From contig JBAJFG010000232.1 of assembly GCA_037903475.1 (NCBI GenBank), forward strand, positions 1,426,001 through 1,490,000: DNA of 64,000 bases, in the 5' to 3' direction. The translations under genes and the position numbers were made by a program. The number at the start of each line of letters is the position of its first letter. Positions within the stretch are counted from its first letter, which is position 1. The notes below the pieces were generated by a model. That model had not been told where the DNA came from, searched no databases, and saw nothing but the letters and a program-made list of their open reading frames with translations. The stretch is from Ancylostoma caninum. Taxonomy: Eukaryota > Nematoda > Chromadorea > Rhabditida > Ancylostomatidae. Positions 12,901 to 25,400 of this stretch are shown here, in pieces.

Positions 12901-14758
12901 CTTTCTTCGCACACTTAGAACCCCAAAAACAACTTGTCGACAAGCATTTGGCGAGCAAGTATCTGGTCTCATCTGAAACTTGCTTTTCCAAAAACTTGTC
13001 GACAACTTTGTTTTGCACTTCCTTGTCGACAACTTGTCCGCCCAAAAGCTTGTCGACAACTTTGTTTCGCACTTCCTTGTCGACAACTTGTCCGTCCAAA
13101 AGCTTGTCGACAACTTGTTTTTTCTCTTCCTTGTCGACAAGTTGTCGGGAGAAAAGCTTGTCGACAATTTGGTTTTCGGTGGTATGATGACGTCAAACTT
13201 GTCGACAACGATTTACTAGTTGAAAGCTTGTTTGCAAGTTGTCCTTGGGCAAGGCTGGGCCGACAACTTGTTTTTGGGGTTCTGAGCAGTCAACCTCTGT
13301 TTTTCAGGACTCACACTAATGAGCGGCCGTACCAGTGCACTCACTGCGATAAGAAGTTCACCGACAGCTCCACCTTGACGAAGCACTTAAGAACACACAC
13401 AGGTCGCCTACAGTTACCTTATTATTGAAAAAATACAAAAATCGAGCAGCTTATACAATTTGTTTCGAACACGACGATAGTTGAATATTTGTGCATATTA
13501 TCTCTTTTTCTGCACTCTCTCCAACTCCTGTGCAATTTCCCGCGCTCTTTTTCTCCGTGCTACTATCTTCCTCAGTGAAACTGACTATAAACATCGCAAT
13601 CCCGTGAAGGTTTTTGCTAGGCATTTCCGATGCTTTTCAAGATTGAAGCATGCGTCTGTCGCGCGATTGAGCATGCATCGAGCATAATTTGCCCTAATTT
13701 CAATTCTTTGCTCATCTTTAACATAAATCACAGACCTATCAATTTTCACCTTGCATAAATAAGGTTTTCATGAGTAAAGAAATATAAAAACACTGCAGAT
13801 ATTATTGAATGTCCGAGGAGTAGGCGGGAAAGACTGCAAATTTTCCAAAAATACTTTACGGAATAGAAAAAATTTTACAGAAGTTATTTTTTTACTGTAT
13901 GTCTAGGATGTTTTTTTTTCAATATATTCAATTTCAAATTAAGTGTTTTAATAACTCCGCCTTTGGAATTCCGGCAATTCAGATCCCCTTTTTGGCGAAG
14001 CCCCTCTTTTCCGTGAACCCCTCTCCGCCACCACAACCCTTACCAGCAGATAGTAATCCTTTTTTGCCGATCTTGGCCCAATTATCGACGAAGCCGCTAC
14101 AGATGAGGGGGTCAGTGATATCATGACATAATGACCCTTTATTGGTGGCTCTAAATCATTCACTCGTAATGAACTGTATGTTGACAAATACAGTTTTCGA
14201 TGCTGATCTCAAATCCGTTTTCCTTATCTGCTGCGGAGCTCTCTGTGAAGAGTTACGTGGCAAGATTTCAGCTTGTTCAGAGCTGCCAAATTTTCGCTTC
14301 CTGGGTATATTCTGCCAAAAGATCGTGGGAACTTATCTGGATCTATAACAGTTTTAGAAGCATTGACCAGTTACAATTAGTTGACAAGTCTGAGATGGTT
14401 TTTGCGCACATTTTCAGCGGAATATAGCTCGGAAGTTGGATTTTGCCGGTCGAGACTAGCCGATATTATGCCACATAACTCTTCAAAAAGCGCTCCGCAG
14501 CAGATAAAGATAATGGATTTGAGATCAGTATGAAAAACTGCATATGACAGTGTACATTTCGTTAGTGTTGTCGCACCCCCCTAGTATCCTTCCCTGGTAA
14601 GAAACATCCAGTGATGAAGAGTTCCAACAAATGTGAAAAAAATAACTTTGAACATCTTTATTTCAGGCCAGAAGCCATACGGTTGCGATGTCTGCTTCAT
14701 GCGCTTCACACAATCAGGCAATCTTCATCGACATATGAAAACTCACAAAAATCTTTAG
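6942..14758 (+). CDS. Glass-like C2H2 zinc-finger transcription factor
   Basis: Seven exons join in phase: 6942-7075, 7429-7527, 10892-10985, 11049-11109, 12050-12122, 13308-13402 and 14667-14758 (TAG), giving 215 residues. The N-terminal half is rich in proline, tyrosine and tryptophan with no known domain. The C-terminal half is four tandem C2H2 fingers linked by TGE/TNE/TGQ-type linkers, beginning at Cys108. Finger cores such as [33 protein letters not shown] and [11 protein letters not shown] match, in order, the last four fingers of Drosophila Glass, a nuclear DNA-binding protein of photoreceptor fate. That match is from memory of the family. The protein ends seven residues after the last finger histidine run begins, so there is no C-terminal tail. 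Most introns split a finger or linker. The exon 6 donor is GTCGCC, which is unusual. The role in this animal is unknown. Confidence 0.88.
9984..10199. repeat. Short inverted-repeat element (MITE-like) in intron 2 of the zinc-finger gene
   Basis: The left end (about 9985-10030) and right end (about 10155-10199) are imperfect inverted repeats of about 40 bp. Both contain a GGCATACT(T/A)CACAGCGACA core when read inward. The middle has no open frame. A non-autonomous DNA transposon is likely; no target duplication was clear. Confidence 0.6.
12917..13284. repeat. Inverted-repeat element carrying a 27-bp palindromic tandem array
   Basis: Outer arms AGAACCCCAAAAACAA (from 12917) and its complement (ending near 13283) bracket nine perfect copies of the palindrome TTGTCGACAA. 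These start at 12934, 12996, 13023, 13050, 13077, 13104, 13131, 13158 and 13199. Seven are spaced exactly 27 bp, with two alternating spacer types, so the true unit may be 54 bp. It lies in the intron between the second and third fingers of the zinc-finger gene. Because 27 is a multiple of three, open frames appear on both strands; I regard these as chance. Confidence 0.85.
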
Positions 14759-16410
14759 CAATTCGGCTTGGGTTTGAAAATATGTGTATATGTTGTATAT
14801 GTTGCTGGTATTACTGCAATTTACTGGACGATTATGGTGTCACTGTTTAAATCCTACAATTCCCTGCAGAGTACTGATTCCTGGAGAGCTCGTGGGCAGG
14901 GCCTCGTCGGGGCTCCGCCCACAAGCTCCCCAAAAGTTGGGGCTCGAAACGGAGTCGAAAAAAAGAGGAATACTGCTGTTAAGTTCTAGAAGTGACCAAG
15001 AGAAACGCGATTTCCACGCGATGTCCCGTAATCTTGACTATGGACGTAAACAGTGTAGCACCGTAATGCTACAGTATCCAAGTGTCCAATAACGTATGTA
15101 GTTAACATTTAGCATAGCTGGCAATAGTGTTACTTATGTTATGCAATTGTGTTATGAGTGTATGCTTCAAAGTTGTATTCTGTGGTTCCAACATTTGTGA
15201 TACTACTCTTACAAAATTTGTATGTTTTATTGCGAAATTTGAGCTCTCATGAAGATTATTATCAATCAATAGTTCTTCACATCAATAGAATAACAGATTT
15301 CTTTTGAGAAAACCCAGTTCACTGGCTTCATTGAAGGGTCTACTGCCAAGCGATTTACTCAGCTGTGCCACCTCACCCTATCTATAGCGAGATGGTACCC
15401 ATGGGTAATTACGTCCATGGATGTGCGATTACCTACCCTTCATTGATGCATCCGAGCCCTTGGTAAACTCACACACTACCAGCATATTACATTTAGCATG
15501 CCTGTCGTTTTGCACAAATCTCCCTCGATATGTTCGTTGATGAGTGACAAACAATGGGTAAGCCAGTGGGCGTTACCCTGTGTATCTGATTCAAACCCAA
15601 ATGATGAATGTTACCTCAGGGTTCGGATACATTTGTTGAGATTACCCATGGTAAACGTCTCAGCTCATCCAAATTTGCTCTTTACCTGGCTCTCGTCGAC
15701 ATGTTTACCCATAAAAGACGTCTGTGCCCAGCTGCTACTGATGGATAACCATACCCAGAGATCTAAGATTATCCACCTTTCCAATGATGAATCCAGATCC
15801 TGAAAGGAATCAAAATCCGCTTATCTTCCCTCTTTTCTAGATAACTACCTCTTACTGAAGTTCTACTGCAGAACTATCAGTGGTAAACATTAACACTTCC
15901 CAGCTTTAAATAGCACCGGGATGCGAGAACGCTTTTTTTTACTTTATTATGGCATTATTACAACTTCGAGATCAAATTCAATAATAATAGGACCAAGTGA
16001 GTGATTGATTGAAATGCAATAACGCCGCATTTGAAGCTGATAAAGAAAGCCAAGGAGTTCCATAGGAGTTAACGCTCCCGTATAATGGCGAAATACAATA
16101 GTTGAGGTATAGAAAAGTTCAGGTATACTACATATAATATGAATTAAGTGAAATTCAGCCAATTAACAATGAATTGCATGGCACTTTCGCACGAATAATA
16201 ATAGTGAAGCGATAAGATCTCGAGAATACATTAATATTCAAATAATAGAGGTCATTCAATATGAAAGCTCAATAGCTTAGTGAAATTCGCGGGATTTGAA
16301 CATCTCTCGAGATCACAATAAGAGAATTATATCATTTCAGTAACACATACCTAGTCCAAATAAACAAATGTATACCTGGACAACTAACAATACTGAATAC
16401 TAAATTTTAC
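14759..16410. other. Region between zinc-finger gene and unknown minus-strand gene
   Basis: There is no convincing gene. The 15,350-15,800 part holds many scattered TTACCC/GGGTAA words and small CCATGG palindromes, and looks like old repeat DNA. The last exon(s) of the minus-strand neighbour must lie in the right part, because its exon ending at 16,411 is not terminal, but I could not place them. Confidence 0.4.
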
Positions 16411-19400
16411 CATGCACAATGAACGGCACCACACGCATCCATCTAAACACGTCGTCCTCGGACTCGGTCATTCGCGTGGAACAACCTTCATGATCGAATT
16501 CGACCAGACTGCACTTATCGTCATGGAAGAAGATATCACTGAAAAAAACACGTTCTGCTAGAAAAGCAAGATCTACTAAATATATAGTTCGCACATGTTA
16601 TGACTGCGCGTTTACCAGAGTGATTTCATCTATTTGCGCTGAACCATAATATAATCTCACTTCAATTGCAACAAATAAAGAAAGGGAACTTCAACTGACT
16701 ATGATGAAAAAGCTCTCTAACCAAGAAAAAGATACTTGCGCGTGTCCGTTTTTCGTGAGGAGACGCATGTACAGTGTACGTACAGACGCTGATCACAGCA
16801 GAATTTGATTTGTGGGATATATTCAGCCAAACTATTCGCTAAAACTGTTTTAAAATCGCCATCGTGCTAAAATTAATTAAAATTCTCAAGGCTTTGTTTC
16901 CCTCAGGTAGTTTGATGTGATCTTCCAGCAGAATACATGCATCTCGGGAGCAAGATCCTACCGCTTTGGTCACATCGTACCCCTTATCTCTATCACATAC
17001 TGGCTGTGCCCTTTTATGCAGTTTTTGAGAGGAAAGCAAGAAGAATCAAAACTTAATCCTTACAAAAAAAAACAAGAAAAACTTGTAAGAAGAAGGATAG
17101 ATATAAATCGAAAAATGGAAACTATAGAAGTAAAGGCTTCTGATCTTCGCAAATAGTCGCGAATGGCCGTCAATAATCGATTTCAGCTACAGTTTTACAA
17201 AACTCACCTTTCTTCAATATCCTCCCCAACAAGGTTATCATATCCACGCAAAAACACGAACATGCGCTGTCTGGCATGGCGAGCCTCTTCGGGGGGAAAA
17301 GCCTTGAAAGGTTATTTTCACGCAGTTATCTCATCACATCAGAAGTACACCAACAAAGAAAATTCACTGTGTTAGTCAATGTGAAATAACTTGTAGGAAT
17401 AAACGAATGTAGATAAATTGTCTTGAAAAGATGTATTACTGAAGAACTTACTTACTCTAGTTTAGCTTTGAATGGTATCAATCGATGAATCATCTCCTAG
17501 AGCTTAGGCCTGATTTCGTAATCCAGAAGTAGCTAGATTAGGCGCCTCTGCGTCTTATGTGCTCTTACCGTCTATATCCTCTGTTCTTTTGGTTATGTTT
17601 ATTTACTCAGTTGCTATGTTGCCGTCCGCGCCCCTACTTTGATTTCATCATTCTGGATTCCAGTTCGACGGCGCGCGGCGGATTCTACCCTACTACTCAC
17701 CGTTGTGCATTTATCGGATAAATCTAAGAAGCGCTAGTTTTGTGTTACATGGGGGCCGACTAACCTAAAAACAGGCTAGTCGCTTCCAGAAATTGCCTAG
17801 GTAAGCGCGCAACTTTCGGAATTTTTGGTGCTGGTCCGTCCACAGGTCGTCTGTGGAGGGCCATCAAAAGCACATCCAAGCACGTGGAGCCACTTGTCGC
17901 GGCGGTGCTTGAAAATCACCGGAAGGGTGATCCCGTCAATAGCCCTAGTGAAGCTCGGTGCTTCTCTAGCGCATTTTTGACGGACAGAGCAACCTGTTTT
18001 GCAGCAAAACTCTGCGCAAATTTTTTTTGCACTAATCCCGGTTGCTCAAGTAAGGGTAGAGCCCCCGTAGTGGTACGGACGTCCCAAAATCCTGCATTGC
18101 CGATCGATTGTCGTGGAAATCGAGAGGGGAAGAGAAAAGAACTCTTTTATTTGCAGGCAACATGGCAGATCAGTCCATCGACGAAGAGATGGAGGCCATG
18201 ATTCTGATGGAGGCCGATGAAGGAAAACGCATCGCCGACTTACAACAGCAGGTGGCTGGTCTCACGCAACAGTTGCGCGAGCTGACAGAGAAACAAGCCC
18301 CTCAGGTAAGAGCGATGTTGCTCACCGTGGGTGAGCAAGTGGCCAAAATCAGAGAAGTTCAAAACTGGTTCAAAAAAGGTGGATCAAAAGGGTCACCTAC
18401 TAAGATCAGTGGAAAAACTGGGGAAACGAATTACCTGAAGCTAGAAACTGCTTGTAATGTGATTGAGCAGGAAATCCCAAAATTACAGCAGTTGTCTGCA
18501 TTTAGGTGTCCTCGGAAAGCTGAATCTGGACCAGTTAGCTGAGTGCCTGAGTGAAATTTTAGAACAAGCACGTCATGACGACTGTGCTATGCGCACTTTG
18601 TCAAAACTTCTCGATTTAGACTCAACACAGGTGGTAGAGACAGTGAAAACTACCCTGTTACTGGGAAGCAAGTCTACCCTACGAGTCGAGGTGGCAAGAG
18701 CTGATGAGGAACACCCTGAAAACGATAATACGATGCTTTTTCAGGCCCAGTCAGACCAGCCAAGTACCAGCGGCATTCAACCTGCTAGTTTTCGTGAAGC
18801 CATGAGGCAGGTTCAAACAAACGAAGTACCTGCAGAGCTGCAAATGGCGGATTTCGATCCGATAGCCGCAGCTGAAGGTGAGAGAACCGATCTCTTCCCG
18901 CAGTCTTTGAATGAAACAAGCCAAGTAAGGCAACATATACTCCCACAAAGACGCATAAACCCACATTTGCAGAGACAGCAGCTCGCGAACGAGCCGCCAA
19001 GGCTGCAGGAATCCCTCTACAGATCGTCGTGGAGGAGATGCCAAGGTGAGAATAGTTTGCCAAATGTTGATAATATGGTAAACAATGCCGTAAGCGCCGC
19101 TTTTGCGGCAATGGCTCTCCCTGATGTACCGGTTTATGATCATGCGCAAGGTAAAGGGTTTGACAAATTCCTGAGGTCATTCCTAATGAAATATGGTGGA
19201 TTAAACTTGGATGATGATATGCTCATCCACTTACTATGCTCAAAACTAGGAGGACAGCCAAGGGCGGTGATGGAAACGCTCCCGCAGGATGTCAGGAACG
19301 GTACATTCGAAGGATTTGCCTCCGCGCTGACTGCAAAGTTTAAGGAAAACGAGTCTGCTAGGCGCATGGAAGCATATATCAAGCTGAAAAAGCTTAGACC

Positions 19401-22400
19401 TTCGACCAACATCACCGACTACTGCGTGGAATTGGAACAGCTCTCACGAGCAGCATACCCGGAGTCGACTGAAAGAGAACTTTCCATTCTCCGCACGGGT
19501 GAGCTGATTTCCCAACTCACGGAATGGCCCGAATATGTTCAACTCTTCACGATAGTTGAACAAACAGCGACAGAAGAGGCCTACGAAAGGCTGAAGAGCA
19601 CGGCACAACGAGTGGAAAGAAGTCGCCAAGTCGCGCTGAGCCTGAAGCAAGGGTATGGAGACAAACCTAAACGTTCTTCCGCGCCATGGCGAAGAGCAAC
19701 CTCGACGCGCACAAGCCTACAGCAGCTTGGTGACAATAACACACTTCAAACGGATCAAAAACAAGGAGATCCAACCCAAAATGAAAAACCAAAGGTTCAG
19801 AAAAAGAACGAACCCGTCTGCCACAACTGCAAGAAGCCAGGCCACTTCAGGAGAGACTGTAAGGAGCTTGTTCAACATGGAACTTCTTTCAAACAAGCTG
19901 GAAGTTTCCAAGATCGTGAGAACAACAAGCAGACTCCTCAAGGAAACGCAGCACGGACGTTTTCCACTACATTGAGACATTGGTCATGCAGTGCGACACA
20001 TGCCAGAGGACAAGGCAGCGAGCTCGTCGGTGACCAGACATTAGAAACAGTGCAACTTTTAGGCCTGAAGCGAAGAGCACTGCTGGATTCTGGCTCGCAA
20101 ATCAGCATACTTCCTCTGGAACTATTAATTACAGCACAGAACGCCGGTTTTGACCTCGACAGCGACGTTGAGGAAATTCCATAACTCGAACATCCTTCGA
20201 TATACGACGCATCCGGTAATCTCATGAATTTCAAAGGTGCAGTGCGTCTGTCGATTCGACTGAAGAACGGTCCTAAACAAAGAGTCGCATTCTTTGTGAT
20301 GAAAGGAAGTGATGGAAGGCTGGTCTTAGGCACAAATACGCTCAAAGTGCTGGGGTATAGCCTATGCAAAGTGGAGGACAACCAGCAAATTCCGGAACCA
20401 AAAAGGAGCAATACGGTGAAGGGAAAACCCTGCCAAAAGAGGAAAGTGAAAAACTATGAAAAGTCTGGGAATTCGACGGATCAGGATAATGCAAAGGTAG
20501 TTGCAAGAGTCTATATCAAGCCGGGAGAAACCAAAACAGTTGAGGTGACGGCTCCGAACTGTGGCAAAGAGAACATCCTGTGGTCTTCGGACAAGATGGT
20601 TCCCGACGTCATCTGCGCCGCAAATAACACAACTGTTAGGATCCCGATAACAAATTCTTCCACTGAGTCGAGGATGTATCGTTCTGGTGAAGCAGTTGGT
20701 CACTGGGATACGACCAAGATGGTAGAAGAAACTCCGCTACATTACGCTAATATGCTTGAGCGGACAACGCCATCTCCGCCTGAGAGAACGGCTACTCTTC
20801 TTCAGTTGCTTCAAGAAAACAAGAGCGACCACGAAAATGACGCTTTGTGGCAAAACCTTGTGGAAGCCAATAATGACGTGTTTGCCGTTACGGACCAAGA
20901 ACTAACGCAGACAACGCTCATAGAACACGATATAGAAACTGGATCCGCTGAACCCATTCGCCAGAAAGCTAGACCGATACCTCTCGGTACCAGAATAGCA
21001 CTAAGGCAAATTCTCCTCGATCTACAAGAGAGGAACATCATCCAGCCAAGCAAGTCAAGTTGGGCTTCACCGATAGTGCTAGTTCAAAAAAAGGATGGAA
21101 CTCTAAGACTGTGCGTTGACTATAGGAGGGTAAACCAGGTCACTCGGACTGACAGTTATCCACTTCCCACGATAGATGCTATGTTGCAGAATCTGAAAGG
21201 GAAGAAGGTATTCTCCACACTCGATCTGTCATCCGGATATTGGCAGATAAAGCTCTCGCCAAGTGGGCAGGAAAAGAGTGCATTCACTACAACAGAGGGA
21301 CTGTATGAATTCAAGGTATTGCCATTCGGTTTGGCATCGTCACCACTGGTATTTCAGCGGCTGATGCATGCAGTCCTTGGCCACCTCCTTGGAGACGAAG
21401 TTGCTTGCTATCTTGACGATGTGATGATAGCGACTAGCACAGCTGAGCGACATCTAGAAGTCCTGGAACAAGTTTTCGATGCGTTCCGTAAGGCTAATCT
21501 GAAGTTAAACCCTCGGAAATGTGTTCTGTTCGAACGAAAAGTGGAATTCCTTGGTCATATGGTGGACGCCGAAGGAGTACACATGGATCCAAGGAAGGTA
21601 TCATCAATCGTTGATTATCCACTTCCCCAAAGTCGGACGGAACTGAGGACGTTTATCGGCATGTGTTCCTACTACAGGAAGTTTGTACTAGGATTTTCGA
21701 AATTCGCCGGACCGTTACATGAACTTACTTCAGAAAAACAGCCATTCACCTGGACTCCAGAACGAGTCCATGCATTCGAAGAGCTCAAGAAAATAATTAC
21801 ATCAGCTCCAGTTTTGTCGCAACCTGACATTGAGGGAGCTCGCAGTGGACGTAAACCGTTCAAAATTCACACGGATGCTAGTTACTTAGGCCTGGGCGCG
21901 GTGCTCAGTCAAGAAGGCGATGACGGCTTACTCCACCCAGTGTATTTTGCATCGAAAGGTTTGACTAAAAGTGAGCGGAATTACCATATTACCGACTTGG
22001 AGGCGCTAGCAGTTGTCTTCGCTTTGAGGAAGTTCCACATGTTTGTCTACGGGCTACGTGTAGAGGTTTGCACGGATCATCAGCCGCTGATGGCTTTGTT
22101 CACCCGAAGCAACGTATCAGCAAGAGTGCTCCGTTGGGCACTGGAGTTACAAAAATACAACCTTAAGATGGTGTATTTGAAAGGTGCCGCGAACAAAGTT
22201 GCTGATGCTCTCAGCCGTGGAACAGCAAATACTCAAGATTGGGAGCGTAGCGATCCTATGCCAAATGAGCTCATTGTAGCCACCATGGCTGAGGAACACA
22301 AGTGGACATCACAACTGAGGACTGATCCTGTTTATGGAAAGGTAATCACCGCACTAGAAAACGATGATGTGCAACATAAAGTTGAAATCCCGGGTTTAGC

Positions 22401-25400
22401 TCGAAGCTATACCACGGCGGACTTCGTCCTTTTCCAGGGTTACCTATGCTTTGTTGATAAGGAGAACTTTAGGAAAGTAGTTCCACGAGAACACAGAAAG
22501 GAAGTGTTCTTGGACGCCCATTCAGCGCTACTTGCTGGACATTTTGGTCCGCAGAAGATACTCCGTGTGTTGTCAAAGGAGTTCTTTTGGGAAACAATGC
22601 GTAAAGATGTACTACAATGGGCAGACGAATGCAAAAACTGTATTCTGCACAACCAGAAATCGGAAATGACTCCACCATTGAAGCCCATCCTCACGACAAA
22701 ACCCTACGAAATGATCGGAATTGATATCTTAGAAATGGGATTGACATCGAGTGGCAATCGCTACATACTAAGTGTCATAGATCACTTCACGAAATACGGA
22801 GGAGCATATCCAGTGGACTCGAAATCAGCAGAGACTGTGGCAAGAGTCCTCTTCGAAAAGTGGATGGCAGAAAGTTGTCGTTTTCCGAGATGTATCCTTT
22901 CCGATCAAGGAGGGGAATTCGATAACAAGCTGCTGAGCGAGCTGTCAAAGATCCTGGGAATACGTCAAGTCTTTACGAAAGGGTACAACCCCAGGGAAAA
23001 CGGCTTGACAGAACGATTCAACAAGACAGTTATCCAGTTACTGCGCAAGAAAGTGGAAATACCCATGGAGTGGGATAAAATGCTTCCATATTGTGTGATC
23101 GCATATAACACCACACCACATGATTCTACAGGAGAATCACCATTCTTTCTATTGCATGGGTTCGACGCATACATCCCGAGGAACTCGATGTCGGACACAC
23201 GTATTTCCACTTACATGGTTGATTTGGACAGTTACATCAACGAAATGCTAGTTGGAATGAAGCTGGCCCATGCACATGCGCAAGAGTGTAACGAAAATGC
23301 TCGACAGAAGATGAAGGCAGCATATGACAAGGGTAACAAAGTCATCGAGAGACCGCTGACTTTAGGCGACCGGGTGTATATGCGTGTACCTGCAGAAAAG
23401 GCGTCTTCGAAGCACCCTAAACTAGTCAACGAATGGACTGGGCCATTCAGGGTGATTGACCTCAGTGATAACAGCGCTTTGGTAACCCTGATAAATGCAA
23501 ATGAAGACCCTAAGCGCGTGCCTTTTGACCAACTCAGAAAGTTGCCTAGAGGCGTAGATGATGAACCGGTACAAACTACCAAAAATAGGGCTAGGAGGGG
23601 AAGGCCTAAAAGGAACAAGATTGCTAAGATTTCTTGTTTCAGAGTCGAGATCGGAGATCCAAGAACGGATCCGCTTCACCTCCTATATCCGTGCACTTGT
23701 GGCATTTTCAACCAGAAAGCTCAAGTGGCCTTGCCTGGACTCAGAAACAATCTTGCCCGAACGAAGAAAGTGAAGAATTTGTTCGAGCTGGCGAATGTCG
23801 CCTCCATTGCCTTGGAACCCGCTTGGGGAGAATGGAGAAAAGAGAACGAACTAACGAAGAAGCAGTCGACTCATCTGACCGTGATTGGATTGAGCTGTGC
23901 CATCTCAGCCCATCGTTCGTTCTGCCACGACTTCGCAGTCGCAGTTCGAGAGAAGGAGGGTCATCGCCTGCACCATCCAGACATCTTTGCTCAGAACCCA
24001 GGCTATGATATCTCCGCATTTTACGCACAGGCCATAGCCAGAAGAGAGCATCTGACGCAGTTCGATGACGACGACATGCCCACAAACTCGATCATTCTGG
24101 CCCTACCGCAATCGTTTGCGAAGGTTGAGACCGAAGTTGAACGAGAACCATCGGTCAAGTTTGTGGTGTACAACCATCTCGATGACATGGCTGATCAGCT
24201 GAACAAGATAGCGATTAGCGCATCAATCCTATGGGTGTGGCCCAACAGAATGCCGAGGTCGGACCAGATGCGCAGGTGCATGCAAGCTATCGAAAGACAC
24301 CTGCAGTGTGGTGGAACACTTGACTGCTTCCCTGCTCCGTTCGAGAAGTGCAGCAAGGACGAATGGGATGACCTACGGCGTGTATGCATCGAAGCAGTGC
24401 GTATGCTGACTGGTCCAGCTAGAGGTTTCGATGCACGAGTAGTGGACCACTATGGCTCACTCGTGGACTCAGTACCGATTCTTCACCCCGCTTTGAGTCT
24501 GGGAATAAGCCCACGCAAAGGTGGAGATCGATTCCAGGGATGGCAGGTCCTCGTTTTCCTTGAACAACTCCGTGAGGCCGCATCCAATACACTGAGGTTG
24601 CCGAAATTCAAACTGAAGCCGAGGAAGAAACCGGAGAATCTTGCCAGTTCCCAAGGTCCAACTACTTCGCAGGACAAAAACGAGCGAGGAAACGATGACG
24701 AACCCGAAAAGAAGAAGCGAAAGATACCGAAGCGCCCAGAACTCATGTATCTCCGGGACCCAAAGAAGAAGAAGGAAGAGCAAGCCCCGAATATGAAGCA
24801 ACGTGGCCGTGGACCGTATTGAGAGTCCTCGGAGCTGACTCTTGAGAGAACCGGCGTGTAGATAAATTGTCTTGAAAAGATGTATTACTGAAGAACTTAC
24901 TTACTCTAGTTTAGCTTTGAATGGTATCAATCGATGAATCATCTCCTAGAGCTTAGGCCTGATTTCGTAATCCAGAAGTAGCTAGATTAGGCGCCTCTGC
25001 GTCTTATGTGCTCTTACCGTCTATATCCTCTGTTCTTTTGGTTATGTTTATTTACTCAGTTGCTATGTTGCCGTCCGCGCCCCTACTTTGATTTCATCAT
25101 TCTGGATTCCAGTTCGACGGCGCGCGGCGGATTCTACCCTACTACTCACCGTTGTGCATTTATCGGATAAATCTAAGAAGCGCTAGTTTGTGTTACACGA
25201 AAAGAAAAACTACAAGTAATAAGGATAGCAAAATTCTGGGAGTTTTTACAAAATTACCAGGAATAGCTGACGATTAATACGACGTTTCTCTACGTCAGAA
25301 AGCTCTGAACATGGCGAGCCGCAGCCTTCATCATGAGAATCTTCAGCGTCACATATCGATACGGGAATTTCTGGAACAAAGTCAAAAATTAGGGCGTATA

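Larger units (their letters stand above)
17408..25197 (+). mobile_element. Full-length Ty3/Gypsy LTR retrotransposon
   Basis: A 7.8-kb element bounded by direct LTRs of 342 and 341 bp, with a primer-binding-like TGG just inside the left LTR. Gag, protease, reverse transcriptase, RNase H and integrase follow in that order, which is the Ty3/Gypsy order. The LTRs appear identical except for one T in a T-run, and a CGAA duplication flanks them, so the insertion is recent. It lies antisense in an intron of a conserved gene. It shows a frame break in gag and an in-phase stop in protease, so this copy may not be autonomous unless recoding occurs. No envelope gene is seen; instead pol carries a long C-terminal extension. 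Confidence 0.97.

Noticed and set aside
12850..13219. Overlapping open frames on both strands over the 27-bp array
   Set aside because: A repeat whose unit is a multiple of three keeps all frames open; the peptides are just the repeat translated and lie within an intron.
15350..15800. Many TTACCC/GGGTAA words suggesting telomere-like DNA
   Set aside because: Spacing is irregular and the nematode telomere unit is TTAGGC; no tandem array.
15947..16162. 71-residue minus-strand frame as a last exon of the unknown gene
   Set aside because: No convincing acceptor/donor or phase link to the exon ending at 16,411; composition looks random.
23558..24085. Overlapping open frames on both strands in the pol 3' part
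   Set aside because: Shadows of the 1,532-residue pol frame, which alone has family motifs.
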